Part shown: positions 21,685 to 33,480 of the stretch, one piece after another
How positions within the stretch are numbered: the stretch's first letter is position 1
Layout of the letters: each line of letters starts with the position of its first letter
Position numbers and translations under genes: made by a program
Assembly: GCA_001600455.1 (NCBI GenBank)
Contig: BCKC01000011.1
Location: 523,835 to 587,834 of the forward strand
From: Endocalyx cinctus
Taxonomy: Eukaryota; Ascomycota; Sordariomycetes; Amphisphaeriales; Apiosporaceae
Reading direction: 5' to 3'
Length of the DNA: 64,000 bases
The notes under the pieces: model-generated
What the model was told of the DNA's origin: nothing
Database searches by the model: none
What the model saw: the letters and a program-made list of their open reading frames with translations, nothing else

Positions 21685-23418
21685 CTACGAGCTTTTCATC
21701 GTCTGCCGCATAGCCGACTCAGGTTGATTCGCATAAACTCGATCGCCTCGGCCGTTGACGATATGAGAAATCTCGCTCCCCTCCACTCCCGTAAGCCACA
21801 CCGTCGTCAGATGATGCAGATTCACCCCCTCGACATCGGGGACTTCTATAGCGTTCTCTAATTTCGTAGGCGAGTCGCGGAAGAAGGAGTAAACGCCCAG
21901 CCCCCAAGCCTCGTGGGTTCGGACGTGATCCGCCACCTTGTAGGACGCGTATCCGTTGCAGCCGCCGTCCTTCGACATCCACCTTTCCTGCGAAGGCGGG
22001 TCGTACGGGATTTCGGACTGGTAGAAGTAAACACGCCCGCCGTTGCCGTTCCAGAGCGTCTGGTACTCTTGGTGATGCTCGTTGAAGAGACCGTACAAGG
22101 TGACGTTATCTCCGTCGACGACGATACCGTTTTTCGTCTGGTTCACATCCCAGCCGGCACCGGAGCCGTGGTCCGCTCTCCATAGCCATAACTGGTCACC
22201 GACGACGTCGTGGCTGTTGATAAGAATACCCACGTCATTCCTACCGGCGGTGGGACCTCCGCTGCGCACGGTCAGGTCGTAAAGAAAAGTTGGATTAGAG
22301 TCGTGTTTCGTAGAACATCCCGCCGGGCCGATTTCTATCAGGGCTGGCGAGTTAAGCTCTCCCGCATCTATTATGAGGCCGGCGAGGGTTACGCCGTCGA
22401 TATCGGCAACGGTGATGGCAGGCTTTCCGGTGATGGGGATTAGCGTCGGCACGCCAAGCCCGAAAATGATGGTTCCGGCCTTGGTGACTCGCAACGCATC
22501 GTCGAGCTTGTAGATTCCAGGGGTAAATAGAATATGTTTACCGGAATCTAGAGCGGAGTTAATAGAAGCCGCGGTCGCTTCCGACGGCTTGGCGACATAA
22601 AATTGGTCCATGGGAATAGACGAGCCAGGGGTGGAATTGCCGTCTATCCAACTAGGTCCTTGTGAATTTGTCTGAAACCCGGGTACGAACATTTCAAAAT
22701 TGCCTTGATCCGTGATGGTGAGATACGGCTTTTCTCGGATGACAGGTGTGTGTTCTATGGTAGTGTATGGTGGGGATGGAAAACCATCTTGGCTAGGCGC
22801 GTCGCGATCGCCAACGAACACCATATTCCATACACCATTGGACCAACTTCCGTACTTATTGTTTCGCGATAGCCACTGCTGTTGAGATCCGGGAATAACC
22901 TGATTATCAACTAAGGAATCGGCCATGAAACCGCCGCTCGCCCAACCCCCGGCGCCCGTGGCAGGATCGACCTGAAAAAGCCACAGTCCTCCGGAGCTGC
23001 GTACGTGCATTCTCCGTAGCGGGGCAGCTTGCGAGACGGCTATAGTGGTGGTATTGTGAGTGGCGGCCGAAGCATTCACGGCAAAGTTCTCGAATGTGCG
23101 CCAAAAGTTGCACGTGGCATTGCGGTTCGGCATCCAGTACGCGGGAACGTTGGCGCCACCTTCGATGACGACGTCATCCGGGGATTTTCCTAGCCCGGCA
23201 ACATGCGTGTAGAATCCCACATCGAAGAGGACATTGTAGGTACCTGGCTTGAAAAGTAGGGCGTATCGTTGAGGTCCGAATTCATTGGCTTCCATTTCTT
23301 TGAAAATGGTGGTCAATTTGGCCTGGACGTCCGCCATCGGCATACCTGGATCGAATACGAAGACATTAGGGCCAAGTATTGTGGCATTGGCTGCCGAGAT
23401 AGAAGTCTGAGACTGCAT
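21685..23418 (-). CDS. right-handed beta-helix protein, secreted-enzyme-like, function unknown
   Basis: Single open frame of 577 residues from the ATG at 23,418. It belongs to a bacterial/fungal family often labelled 'adenylyl cyclase' or 'coagulation factor 5/8 type' by database carry-over but built as a pectate-lyase-like beta helix. Recognisable parts are ILGPNVFVFDPGMP, FKPGTYNVLFDVGFYTHVAG, SQQQWLSRNNKYGSWSNGVW, FTPGIYKLDDALRVTKAGT, WLWRADHGSGAGWDVN and HHQEYQTLWNGNGGR. There are several N-glycosylation sequons. Homologues I recall begin with a signal peptide. None follows this ATG, so either an upstream exon is missed (a hydrophobic stretch in frame just upstream lacks an ATG) or this copy is intracellular. 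An activity on polysaccharide is plausible but not shown. Confidence 0.78.
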   Translation of the reverse strand: MQSQTSISAANATILGPNVFVFDPGMPMADVQAKLTTIFKEMEANEFGPQRYALLFKPGTYNVLFDVGFYTHVAGLGKSPDDVVIEGGANVPAYWMPNRNATCNFWRTFENFAVNASAATHNTTTIAVSQAAPLRRMHVRSSGGLWLFQVDPATGAGGWASGGFMADSLVDNQVIPGSQQQWLSRNNKYGSWSNGVWNMVFVGDRDAPSQDGFPSPPYTTIEHTPVIREKPYLTITDQGNFEMFVPGFQTNSQGPSWIDGNSTPGSSIPMDQFYVAKPSEATAASINSALDSGKHILFTPGIYKLDDALRVTKAGTIIFGLGVPTLIPITGKPAITVADIDGVTLAGLIIDAGELNSPALIEIGPAGCSTKHDSNPTFLYDLTVRSGGPTAGRNDVGILINSHDVVGDQLWLWRADHGSGAGWDVNQTKNGIVVDGDNVTLYGLFNEHHQEYQTLWNGNGGRVYFYQSEIPYDPPSQERWMSKDGGCNGYASYKVADHVRTHEAWGLGVYSFFRDSPTKLENAIEVPDVEGVNLHHLTTVWLTGVEGSEISHIVNGRGDRVYANQPESAMRQTMKSS

Positions 23419-24264
23419 TGCCGAATATGAAATATAGGTATGGGGTAGCGCTAAGTAGTAAATCAAGCTTATACGTAGGCCTTGAAGCGAATTAAACAAG
23501 CTCTATGAGTATGAAATAAGGATAAAATAACTAAATGTAACGATTCATAGGTTTAATAGGAATTTTAAGAGTGAGTGTATCGTGAATCTAACATTGGATT
23601 GAATTATCAGTCTTTCTGCTTGAGTCCTCCAAGAGATGCTTCCCCTCCTTAAACAGCGCCACAAAATTTACGTGTTGGGCTGCATGTGGGAACGAATAAT
23701 ATGATGCATAAATAAGGGGATCCAATGAAAAATTAACTAGAGTAAGTACTGTTAGTACTTAAAGAAGAGTCAATGTCGTCCAAGATTGAACCTGGTATAG
23801 AATTGATGTTTGTCTTACAAGTTATTCTGTTGCTGTTGTTTCTATCGTTGTTAATGATGACGCAAACTGAATTGGATATCGGGTAGGTCCAAGCTCACCT
23901 AAAGGTAGTACCTCAAGTACCTAAGCTTAATCACTAATTCCAGGTAGTTTCGGCTGGTTAGGTCCACTGGCCGTTGACCAGTCAGTGTAAAAGATTACTT
24001 GGTTTTACTGACTTCAAAAACTCACGAGCCGAAAAACATCTTTTATTTCCGGCATATTCTAATATTCTGTTCCAAGATAGAAAGGTTCTTTTTTTTTTTT
24101 TTTTTGTTTCTCTGTTTCCAAGGAAATGAGCCATGATAAAAGGGCTCCATGCACCCTATGAATAACCAGGATTATCGAGCGCCGAGTCAAACCCAATACT
24201 AATCCTTTTTCTCTTCCAGTACAATCCCCAAGTCCATCCCGTTCTAATCTAGTATGTATTATAT
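23419..24264. other. gene-free spacer
   Basis: About 0.85 kb, AT-rich, with a T tract near 24,091-24,106 and a TACCTAAG-type motif cluster around 23,900-23,925. A 5' exon for the beta-helix gene could hide here, but I found no ATG-containing frame with a good donor. Confidence 0.4.
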
Positions 24265-24957
24265 CTAGACGAAATTCACGTTTCCAAAAAAGGGCGTCAT
24301 ATGAAAGCTAGACATGTTGGTAGGGCTCCAAGCGCCCAGACCCTGATCGGGAAAAGTGTCGGGCGAGACGACGGTACGAAAGAAGTTCATGCGCCACTTC
24401 GTGCCCTTCGCCTGCCCCTCGTCGACGCTGAACAAGCCGAGCGGAATTTTCGCCGTCGAAGTCCAGCTCCGGGCCTCGGGGTCGAGGACCGTCGCGGCCG
24501 TCATGCCGTCGGCGAGCGGGTCCGCGACGTAGAAGGTGTCGAAGGGGGCGCCGTCGGCGCGGACCTTGCTCGGGTTGTAGATGAAGGCGTTGAAGGTGAC
24601 GTTGTTCGGGCTGACCTCGAACTCGAGGTACGTCTGCGGGTCGTTGGTGCCGCGGTAAACAAAGGCCTCCATCACCTCGTACATCCAGATCGGGTCGTTG
24701 GTGCCCAGCGTGTCGTTGTAGTAGAAGTTGGTCTCGTCGAGCGCCGTGAAGGTGATCTCGATCGAGGTATCGTCGTAGCAGAGGTCGACCTGCGTGGTCG
24801 GGAAGTCCGTCAGGTCCGGCACGGTCTTGTTATACTGGACCGATCCTTTGGCCGGACAGGCCGGAACGTCGAGGGACGGTACCTCGGCCACGGCGCATTG
24901 TGCTGCGGCGAGGGTGGCGCCGAGAGTTATTACGAGGTTGCTCATCCAGCGATACAT
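24265..24957 (-). CDS. secreted CBM9/DOMON-like protein
   Basis: Single-exon gene of 230 residues. Residues 1-24 form a signal peptide (hydrophobic core VITLGATLAAAQ, small residues before AEVPSLDV). The mature part is a beta-sandwich of the CBM9-like type: an IEITFTALDETNFYYND strand, the WMYEVMEAFVYRG segment, YLEFEVSPNNVTFNAFIYNP, and a late WRMNFFRTV strand. CBM9-like domains bind sugars or reducing ends of polysaccharides and also occur in lectin-like and carbohydrate-oxidation proteins. Three or more Asn-X-Ser/Thr sites suit a secreted glycoprotein. It stands alone without a catalytic domain, so a binding role is more likely than catalysis. Codon use is strongly GC-rich. Confidence 0.75.
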   Translation of the reverse strand: MYRWMSNLVITLGATLAAAQCAVAEVPSLDVPACPAKGSVQYNKTVPDLTDFPTTQVDLCYDDTSIEITFTALDETNFYYNDTLGTNDPIWMYEVMEAFVYRGTNDPQTYLEFEVSPNNVTFNAFIYNPSKVRADGAPFDTFYVADPLADGMTAATVLDPEARSWTSTAKIPLGLFSVDEGQAKGTKWRMNFFRTVVSPDTFPDQGLGAWSPTNMSSFHMTPFFGNVNFV

Positions 24958-26300
24958 CTTGACAGTAGAATAATCAACACTTCTTTTCTTGAGAACTAGA
25001 AGCTTTGCCTTGATTGTTCTTTGTGTTTAATAGTAATATATCTGAGCGCGATCTATCGAAGACATGGAATTTTAACTGGATTTAATACCAAGATAAGAGA
25101 GCTGAAAAGGGCTGACACGAGATGTATGTATGTACGCGAATCCTTCGGGTGTCCACGATCTGTTGATTGGACTCTAATCATGTGTCATTCGCTGATGTTA
25201 GCAAAGACGACTTCCTATCTTCCTAATTCAGTATTAGGTGAACCGACGCATCATCCCTGATTCATACAACAATCTTTAGCGAATTTATCCATCACCCTGG
25301 GATTCTGCAGGATACGATACATGCAGGGGAGGGTTTATGTACCACTATACTACATCGTATAAACTTATCGCTACCAATAACCGCTACGGCGCAATTTATA
25401 ATGGGAAATTGGTATAGCAAACACGCCACGACCCGAAGTCCTGATGATACCACCATCATGGACCGCCCTGGAATATACGGCTTGGCTCCTCGGCGATAAT
25501 TCTACTTCGTGGCGTTTGCGGCCGCTACGGTAGCCAATCATGGATCTGGGACTGGGGGAAGCAGGCAGGCGGCACGGCAAAAAAACCCATGACCAGATCG
25601 CATGGTATATGATAAGATTCAGTGTGCCAGCAGGGTAACGTTGGATTGAGACCTCGATAATACCCCAACAACTCTTTTTTTTTTGCGTGCTTACGATAGA
25701 TAACACGCTCCGAATCGCTTACCAGGTGAGGAGAGAAGACGAAGCGCCTGCCCACGGAAACGGTCCAGAGGAGAACATACCAGGTGGTAACGTAGCGGCG
25801 GGATGTTCCGCGTCCAAGCATATCTTTGGGGAAGGATTCAATCAAACTCGAATTTCTCGGACAAGCCAAGCAATTTTGGTCTATACTAATATACATCAGA
25901 TCTTATATACACCAGATCTCAATGCCAGAATGTGCAAGGGTTAATACAAAAATGTTCATCTGCGCTGATGTATAGATATGGAGAATCCTGACAGACTGTA
26001 CGCTCTATTTCATCAAGTAGTTAGCAATTTATATAAAACGAGGCCATGCATATTTCAAGACATGCTTACGCAGAGAGTAGCTAGCATAAACCTCGAAGTG
26101 ATTTAGTTAATATAGGTAGCAAGAACGTGTAGTATCTTATATGCGTCACACCGGTAAATTGAGGAAGAGGAACGAGGAATTAACTTCTTCTTGCTCCGTA
26201 GAAAAGCACGACTGTTTCTTAACCAGCATGATAATTACAACTATGACCGGTATAGACAATAGATTATTTCAACAATAACAATAAAAAAAAAATCCCTTCT
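24958..26300. other. gene-free spacer, 1.3 kb
   Basis: Open frames here, such as 25,525-25,896 on the minus strand, overlap in several frames, lack family motifs and have no splice logic. No gene is called. Confidence 0.5.
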
Positions 26301-27373
26301 TCACTTAAGTTTTTTCGTCGCCTCCGCTCCGAGGAGCTGCATCATCTCCGGAAGCCGCAATCTATACCAACCAAACGAATCCAGCACCCACTCGCCCAGC
26401 GAATGCGCGAGCCAAACATTCGTCGCCAACCCGCCGGCCCAGAACCAGTCCGGCCTTCCGAACCAGCGCCTCAGGAAAGCGGGCATCTCGGGCCTCAGCG
26501 AAGCCGTCACCAGCTGCCCGGCGAAGGCGGCCGTGTCCATCGTGTCTTCCGTTTGGCTGAAGCGGCACCGCCACTGGAAGATGTGCTCGACGGTCCGGTA
26601 CAGGCTATGCGGCGGCAGGACGCGATCGCCGTGGCTCGCCGTGTTGCTTTTCACCGTGCCGGTCATGGAGACCATGACGCGCACGTGAAAGGGCGCGAGC
26701 TCGAGCCGGAGCGTCCGGGAGTAGGCGCTGACGGCGGCTTTGCTGGCGCAGTAGGCCGATCCGAACAGGTACGGCGATATGGACGAGAGGGAGGAGATGT
26801 TGACGATCAGCCCCTTCGCGGCGATCAGCTGATCGATGAACGCTTGGACCATGGCCATGATGCCGAAAACGTTGGACTCGAACGTCGCGCGAACGTCCGG
26901 TATGGACAGGTCCGTGGCGGGGTGAGTATGTGTGCGGCCACTTAAAGGCAGTTCGTTTTTTGTTGGTGTTAGACATTTCAATTGAGGAAGTTAAAATGTC
27001 GATTTAAATGAGTATAAATAAACTCACGCATTATTCACTAATATATCGAGCTTCCCTCCGTTAATTTTAGCGACTTCGTCGTGACACTTTTTGATGCTAT
27101 CGGCATCCGTCACGTCGAGAGATACCGTACTCATCCCCATCGCCGCCAGTTCGGCAAGAACTTCGGGCCTCCGTGCCGTCGCAATCACATGCACACCTTG
27201 ACGATGATATTCGAGACATAAGCCATGGCCGATGCCGCCGGGGGTGCAGCTAGCGAGGTTCGGTTCGTAGGTTAGTTGCCACCTTGTAAAATTTAGACTC
27301 ATCAAAGTCAATTCACGATATTCGCTCACCCGGTAATTAATACTGTCTTTTGTCCTGGTTTTGGTCCCGCCAT
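26301..27373 (-). CDS. short-chain dehydrogenase, 1-acyldihydroxyacetone-phosphate reductase-like
   Basis: Three exons, 27373-27330, 27249-27028 and 26940-26301, encode 301 residues; introns of 80 and 87 nt restore frame. The Rossmann start is TVLITGCTPGGIG, split by intron 1, with the TGxxxGxG nucleotide-binding pattern. The NNAG motif spans intron 2. The active site is ISSLSS with Tyr 152 and Lys 156 in YCASK. The C-terminal WFGRPDWFWAGGLATNVWLA is a hydrophobic membrane-associating tail seen in Ayr1-like proteins. These use NADPH to reduce acyl-dihydroxyacetone phosphate in ether/glycerolipid synthesis at lipid droplets or ER. Several fungal paralogues have diverged roles, so the substrate is inferred. 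The start gives a standard MAGPKPGQK leader. Confidence 0.88.
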
Positions 27374-28129
27374 TCTTAAACAGGTGATACCAATAAAATT
27401 TCAATAACACTTCAAGGTGTAATACGATAAGAATGATGAATTAATTGTCAAGATGAGTTGGTGGTTGAAAGCACTAGATACATTATCCACATTTAGTTGG
27501 TTGTTTATTTTTCCTTGCTGAGCTGCTGAGCTGAGCTCTAATTGACTATTACCCAGGTAAGTAAGTATCGTTGGTACCGTCCGTTCTAAGCCTACCGAGG
27601 TTGAACAAAACGTGGCTTTCTCTCTCTATCTTGACATTATCCATTCTAAGTATTCATTCACATGATTTATTCTTCATCCCACCAATTATGTACGGATACG
27701 ACATAAGACTTGGTTGGAGAAAGAAAGAAAAATGGCAGAACTGGTAAAGGTCCTGGTTAAATGATGGACTGTCCAAGCTGTCAGTCAACCAGTATTCATC
27801 CTATAAAATTAAACAATCTGGTAGGCGGTTTTGTATAAGTTTATATAGTGTGTAGGTTGGTAGTGATCATGTAATTACCCAATTAGCACCTACATAACCT
27901 AAGTTTTTACGCGGCAGAAACGGGTCTTATTGCAACATAGTTACGATGGTATGAACAGAGGATATTCGTAGGATAAGCATCCAGCTAGATCCGCTCGTGT
28001 TTTCTTTAGCTTTTCTTATATGTCGCTGTTGGGTAATCGAGGCAAAAAAAAAGTCCTTCATGTATCTCATCCTTCATCAAATCCGTAAAGTCATCCCTCT
28101 CACTCTCAGCCAACCCTTACAAAAGAAAT
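27374..28129. other. gene-free spacer
   Basis: About 0.75 kb, AT-rich; no credible coding region on either strand. Confidence 0.5.
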
Positions 28130-29084
28130 CTACATCTTCCTCAACGTCGCATCGTCCACGATCCTCTCCCCGTACCCCTCCACCGCAATCTTTACCATAT
28201 CCTTCGCCAGATGATCCACGCCTATAAATCCCAACAACCCCGTCGCCGTCCTCTTCAGCGTACCCGCCCCCGCGCCCGTGATCCCGGCGGGCCTCACGAT
28301 GACGACGTCGAGGTTTTCCTTATTCGCGTCCGCGAGATCGCACAGTTTCTTTTCTACCTCGCCCTAAATTTTAAAAACGTTCCTTTTTAGTTTCATCATT
28401 TGCATTTGCGTCACTCTGTAGATATCATCCTAAATTATCACGCCTCTTTTCTTTTTAAGTCTATTGAAAAAGAAAAGGAAAAAAAAAAAAACATACCTTA
28501 ATTAACCTCGTATCCGCCATAAAGCTCAACCTCTTAGACTGATCCCACTCCGCGAACTTCCCGCTGCAAAACACGAAGCGAAACTTCTTCTTCTCTTCCG
28601 ATAGCGCCGGACCGAACCGTCTCAGAAACGCCTCGGCGCCCGCGAGCGTGTAATCGACGCCGACCTTCCTAGCCGTCTCGACGTCCGGGAATTGAGGTGC
28701 TCGACCACCTATGGCCCTATTTGATTTGTTATATATGAGTTTAATTTTAAAATTTTCTTTTTTGGTTGAAAAAAAAAAAAGTGACTCCCCAAAAATGCCC
28801 TTCGAAAAGTCTTGGGGATGAGTTGAAAAAAAAGAAGAAAAAAATTACCATATGCATCCCTCCGCCGCAGGAATCTTCTCCAAAAGATCAAGCGGATAGC
28901 TCCCAAAGTCATCGTGCTCAATCACCGTAATCTTAGTCTTCGCCTTCCCGTCATTCGCGTATACGCTCTCCGACAACGGTTTCCGCGTGAGGACGTAGGC
29001 GTGGTTAATCCTCTCGTCGGTGATCGCCTGCTTCACCACCTCTTGACCCACGAACCCCGTAGCACCCGTGATGATAACATTCAT
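28130..29084 (-). CDS. NAD(P)-binding Rossmann protein (epimerase/NmrA-like)
   Basis: Three exons, 29084-28849, 28716-28497 and 28363-28130, give 229 residues. The acceptor after intron 1 was chosen (AATAG at 28,717) because it alone continues the frame into AIGGRAP. The N-terminus MNVIITGATGFVGQEVVKQA contains the GATGFVG dinucleotide-binding loop. The middle has FRFVFCSGKFAEWDQSK, and the end VVIVRPAGITGAG is the usual strand and loop of atypical SDRs. These proteins are small cytosolic oxidoreductases or NADP-sensing regulators; the substrate is unknown. Introns are T/A-rich and of 132 and 133 nt. Confidence 0.85.
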
Positions 29085-30095
29085 ATTCGGTCGTTGTCGA
29101 TGCTCTTAAAAAAAAGAACTTGGTTGGTATCCTATCCTCTTTACTTTCACGAGTAATAAATAACCTAGATATTTTATATCCCGTCTTCGCGAGTGATAAT
29201 GAGAAGGTTATAGAAAGGTATCTAATCAATTCATCAAAATATATATATATAACGAAATATCGATCATATATCAGATGGTGACGAAATGGTCTGACAAATT
29301 GACGTCAATTCTCCCTTTTGAATCACCTCTCGCGACTTTTTTTTGTTCTGGTTCGAAATGTATGATGACGGTGCATAAAAATCCGTTATTCAATAGGTTT
29401 AAACCACGGTACGTTACAGCGCTGTGCCATCTCGCAGGCTAGCCCCTGCCGCTGTCAACTCCCCCGCCTTTTGCTGCAGAATGATATATCTGTACTCCGT
29501 ACAGGGCATCCTGTTCGTTAATGCATAAGGGTAGTTGACTCTCTTGTTCTATTTAGCTGATTGCCGTCCGAGCTGAGTCTTGGAGACGTGTTTTCAAACG
29601 TCTCGAACAGTAGAATCGGTCCTAGTGAAATATTCAATGATTAGCAAATGTCGATGAGATCCAAGATCAATAAGCCGATCACACTGATCTAGGTCCTGTC
29701 ACGGTGGTATTTCAATAAGTGCATATACGAAATAGGTATATAATATAAGAAAGGAAAGGATGTGACTATTGCTTGTCAAATGGGAGTCTATATGCTATTA
29801 ATATTATTACGTGGATAAATGGGTATACCTCATTTGCATATCGTCCACGAATGGAATATTCAACGATCACCATAGGCACAACAATAAGTTATACTCTATT
29901 TTAAATTGAGAGTAGGAAAGAATGAGAAAGAAAAAGGAACCCCCAAATACAAGCCTGATCCTCAGATCGCGACTCTATGCTTTATCCATTTCATCACCGT
30001 GCATCGTCGTACATCGCTGATCCTTACTTCCAATGCCGCCGAACTTTTCCGTGTCTAGTCGTGCCGCGTTTCAATCCAACCCGAACTAATTCCTT
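29085..30095. other. gene-free spacer, 1.0 kb
   Basis: AT-rich with a short TA run at about 29,240-29,252. No coding sequence is seen; it includes the 3' end of het-c. Confidence 0.5.
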
Positions 30096-32510
30096 CTAAG
30101 GAGGATACGGGGGCTGTCCTGGGTACCCGCCACCGTAGCCACCGCCGTATCCTGGGTGTCCGTGAGGAGGAGGATATCCACCGCCTTGGTAATTCGGCGG
30201 TGGTGGGGGTGGCTGGTGATGATGAGGTTGTGGACCTCCGTATCCGTATCCGGGACCGGGACCGGGACCTCCTCCCTGATAATGCTGCTGTGAAGAAGCA
30301 TAATATCCAGCTGCTTCACCCTGGGGTGGCGGCGCGCCGTAGCCTTGGGAAGGGTAAGGGGCAGGAGCTCCGTAGCCCTGTTGGTGATAATACGACGATG
30401 GCGGTGGGGGCGAAGCACCCCCATAACCGGCAGCTGAGTACCCTTCTCCGCTTTGTGCGTACCCGTAACTAGGACTACCAATTGGTGGTCGTCCGGCTGA
30501 TGAATGTGACGAGACGGGTCGGTTGTCCGCACTATGGCCAGCGCCCATGGCATCAAGATCGCGCGTGGCACACTGAGACCATAACGAACCTTTTGGTCTA
30601 CCGTGGCCAAGTTGCTCCATGAGACCACCGTCAAATATTCCGCCTCCGTGAGAGTGTCCCTTCGTGCTCGTAGATATGTGGTTCTTACCGTTCTTGACCG
30701 ATTCGGAGCCCAGGATATGATTTATGTCGTGGTGATATTCATGTGCCCACTTTCGAACGGTCTCGAACATGTCGCGCTGAATTTCTACATGCTGATCCCG
30801 GATGGCTGGATGGTGAAAAGCGCGCAGGACATCGTCCACGACCTCATCTACCGGAACACCGGTATGCTCCCAGGCGTAGAGAACTCGGCTAAACTTGCAT
30901 GTTAGCAAATAATATACGCACGAAAGAATCTAACGGAAGAGAAGTGTTGAGTGGGTAAGGTGTGGGAATACTGCCTATACTTACGGTACAACGTATTGCA
31001 AAACCGTTGTGGCGACTCTGCCAGCGCAGGGGTTAAGGACATTGGTAAAGTGATCCTTGGAAAGCATCGAATGGGTGGGGTCGGTACAGCGGGGGTTCCT
31101 CCAAGGCTCCAGCTGCGAATTTGCACTAGCGCTAATAACTCCCGAAGAACCATCCTTGAGCGCTTTAGTTACAGCATTGATAATAGGTCTGACGAATGGC
31201 GCTAGTAAGCCGAGAACAAAGGCCGTCAAGGTCTCGCTTATGTGCTCCAACAGGCTTTCGAGACCGGGTATCTTGGCAATACCTCTGTTGATCGATTTGA
31301 CAATTTTGTCGCGAAATTCCAGGATGGGGTAGATCTGTCGTGACACCTTGACGGGGTCGAAACTATCGCTCATACCCGGTACGTGATTCGGGTTAGCCCT
31401 ATCGGTCTGCTCGTTCTTTCTCTGTTGGTCCTCGGCCATTCGTTTCAAGCCGCTCGCCTCAGAAGCCATCCCGCCCCCTATGCTAGGTAGCTTGCTGACA
31501 AGCGATATGAAGTCCGACGCACCTCCACTAAGGCTACTACCGAAGCCTCGAGTACCACCGCTGCTACCGGGCCCGGAAGACTTTTCCGAGTTCTTGAGAG
31601 CGATATCGAGCTGGTCTACTTCAGATTGAGTAAAGTGATCGTTGGCTTCACCCAAGACAGAGTGAAGAAAATCAACGCCACCGAATGTACCGGTCACGAG
31701 GGGGTAAACCCGTTTGCCACGAAGGTTAATTTCGGAATCGGAACCGCAATGAGGGAAAACGCCGTGGTATCCAAGCTCGCGTAGAGCCAGTTCGCAGTAG
31801 TTGCTGTGGGCGCTAAAGTCTTCCATACAATGCAGAGTCTGTCCGAGGCATCTCAATGCCTCGCATAAATCATCCTCCTTGCCTTTTCCGTGGGCTCCGT
31901 TGGTATAAAGTCTGCCGAAATGAACGCAACGATTGATGCTATACCTGATATATCCAGCACTGGTCGCCCAATCTCCGCGCTCATTGGCGATATAGTTCTT
32001 CATACCGGTGTTCGTGTCGATTTCTGTTTCTACAGCCGCAACGGGACCACGAAGACGCGAATCAAAGGTCTTCGCGTCGGTACCATCAGCGTAGCCTAGA
32101 GGGTTATCGATATGTTCCTCGGGTCTATACACGCCGAGACGTTCAGCGGTGACTTCAAATTCCTGGGTGGCGTAACCGTTGGCCAGAAATGATAGAACCC
32201 AAACCAAGATGCGAATAGTTTCAGCATTGACGCCTTTTAAACTGCCGACGTCGACAGCTTGGGAATAGTCGCGAAGCCAGTTACCGAAGTAGGTTCTCTG
32301 AACCAAGAGAGTAGTCCATTTTTTACCGTGTAAGAAAGCGATAGTCTTGAGCATATCTTCAATATCTCCATGACGCCAGTTATGACCTTCGACTTGGGCA
32401 ATGGAAGGGATATTACCAGCACCAAAAGCAGCGGCTTGAGTGGGCATCAAGACTAAGATGACGCACACGATCAGCAAGGTGCTGCCGATACCGAACCTGG
32501 GAAAAGCCAT
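30096..32510 (-). CDS. het-c: heterokaryon incompatibility protein HET-C
   Basis: Two exons, 32510-30985 and 30888-30096, joined across a 96-nt intron (GTAAGT...GCTAACATGCAAGTTTAG), encode 772 residues. Residues 1-28 are a signal peptide (IGSTLLIVCVILVLMPTQAAA). The family's N-terminal signature GHNWRHGDIEDML follows, then FGNWLRDYSQAVDVGSL and the Cys/His-rich LGQTLHCMEDFSAHSNYCEL. The last 150 residues are Gly/Pro/Tyr/Gln-rich low complexity, as in Neurospora HET-C (which is longer, 966 residues as I recall). In Neurospora, different HET-C alleles associate at the plasma membrane and, together with pin-c, trigger death of fused cells. No HET-domain pin-c neighbour is seen here. Not related to Podospora HET-C2 (a glycolipid transfer protein). 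Identification is firm; allele function is unknown. Confidence 0.92.
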
Positions 32511-32845
32511 TATGGGCTATCCCTTTTCAAACGTTATTTAATAATAACAGAAAAGTATTTCCGAAATTGTTTTCTATGAATGTATTTTCGTAAGAGGATG
32601 CTGAGGACACGTCGCACAGACTGTAGGTAAGACGGAGACGGATAAGGGAGAAGAGAAGAAAAAAAAGACTAGGTAGGCAGGTTGCTGACAAGAATCTAGA
32701 TAAGACTATTTTACTGTAGCATCAATGGTACTAGCAATAATAATTATGCAATTCTTAAGAAGATCTAGAATATTTTAAGTAATATCAAGTGAATTACTCT
32801 TGTTGTTCCTAATTGAAATGATAAGATTGTGTTTATTTGTATGAG

Positions 32846-32880
<35 letters not shown>
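32846..32880. repeat. GAT trinucleotide microsatellite
   Basis: About eleven GAT units, upstream of the het-c start by about 340 bp. Confidence 0.9.
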
Positions 32881-33458
32881 ATGACGACGATAGTCAAAAT
32901 GGCGGGGTAGTTTGAAAGGTCTTCAGGTAGTAACAACTTTATGGCATCATATGACTAAGGCAGTTAAGGTAGGGATGGGAAATCAAGGTAAACCTGTCCT
33001 GCCTGTCTACTCATTTAAAGCTTTTTCGTATTAAGTTGGCTGACATGTTTTATTCGTCTTTCGCATGTATCAGCCACTTAAAATTCGTCATTCGTATGAC
33101 ATATTTATTAGCATATGATTATTCTACCGGTACCTTTCGAGCTGAAAAAGAAGTGCTGAGCCTCTCCCAACTTTCTTGCGAGAGCGGGGCAGCTGGGCAG
33201 GTTCTTTGCTTTTTTTTTTTTTGCTTCCTTTTCGTAGTAGAAATCGGAAGTCGGCAAAGCTATCATTGACAAGCTTTTCTTCTTTCTGATTCTTTTCATC
33301 TCTTTTCATTGGTTCAAATGGCTGACAGAATTCAGGAAATTTCATCCAATTATCTTGCTTATCCTCTTCCATCAACTTCTTATTCAAGCAACAGAAATAT
33401 ATTGTGGGTATAATGGATATTATTTACTACGTTAAAGAGCATCAAGGAAGAATTATGA

Positions 33459-33480
33459 GTGGCTGGCTGGCTGGCTGGCT
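33459..33480. repeat. TGGC tetranucleotide repeat
   Basis: Five CTGG/TGGC units, followed by a similar single unit at about 33,490. Confidence 0.85.

Noticed and set aside
25371..25944. Several overlapping open frames on both strands
   Set aside because: No motif, no splice support and mutual overlap; most likely chance.
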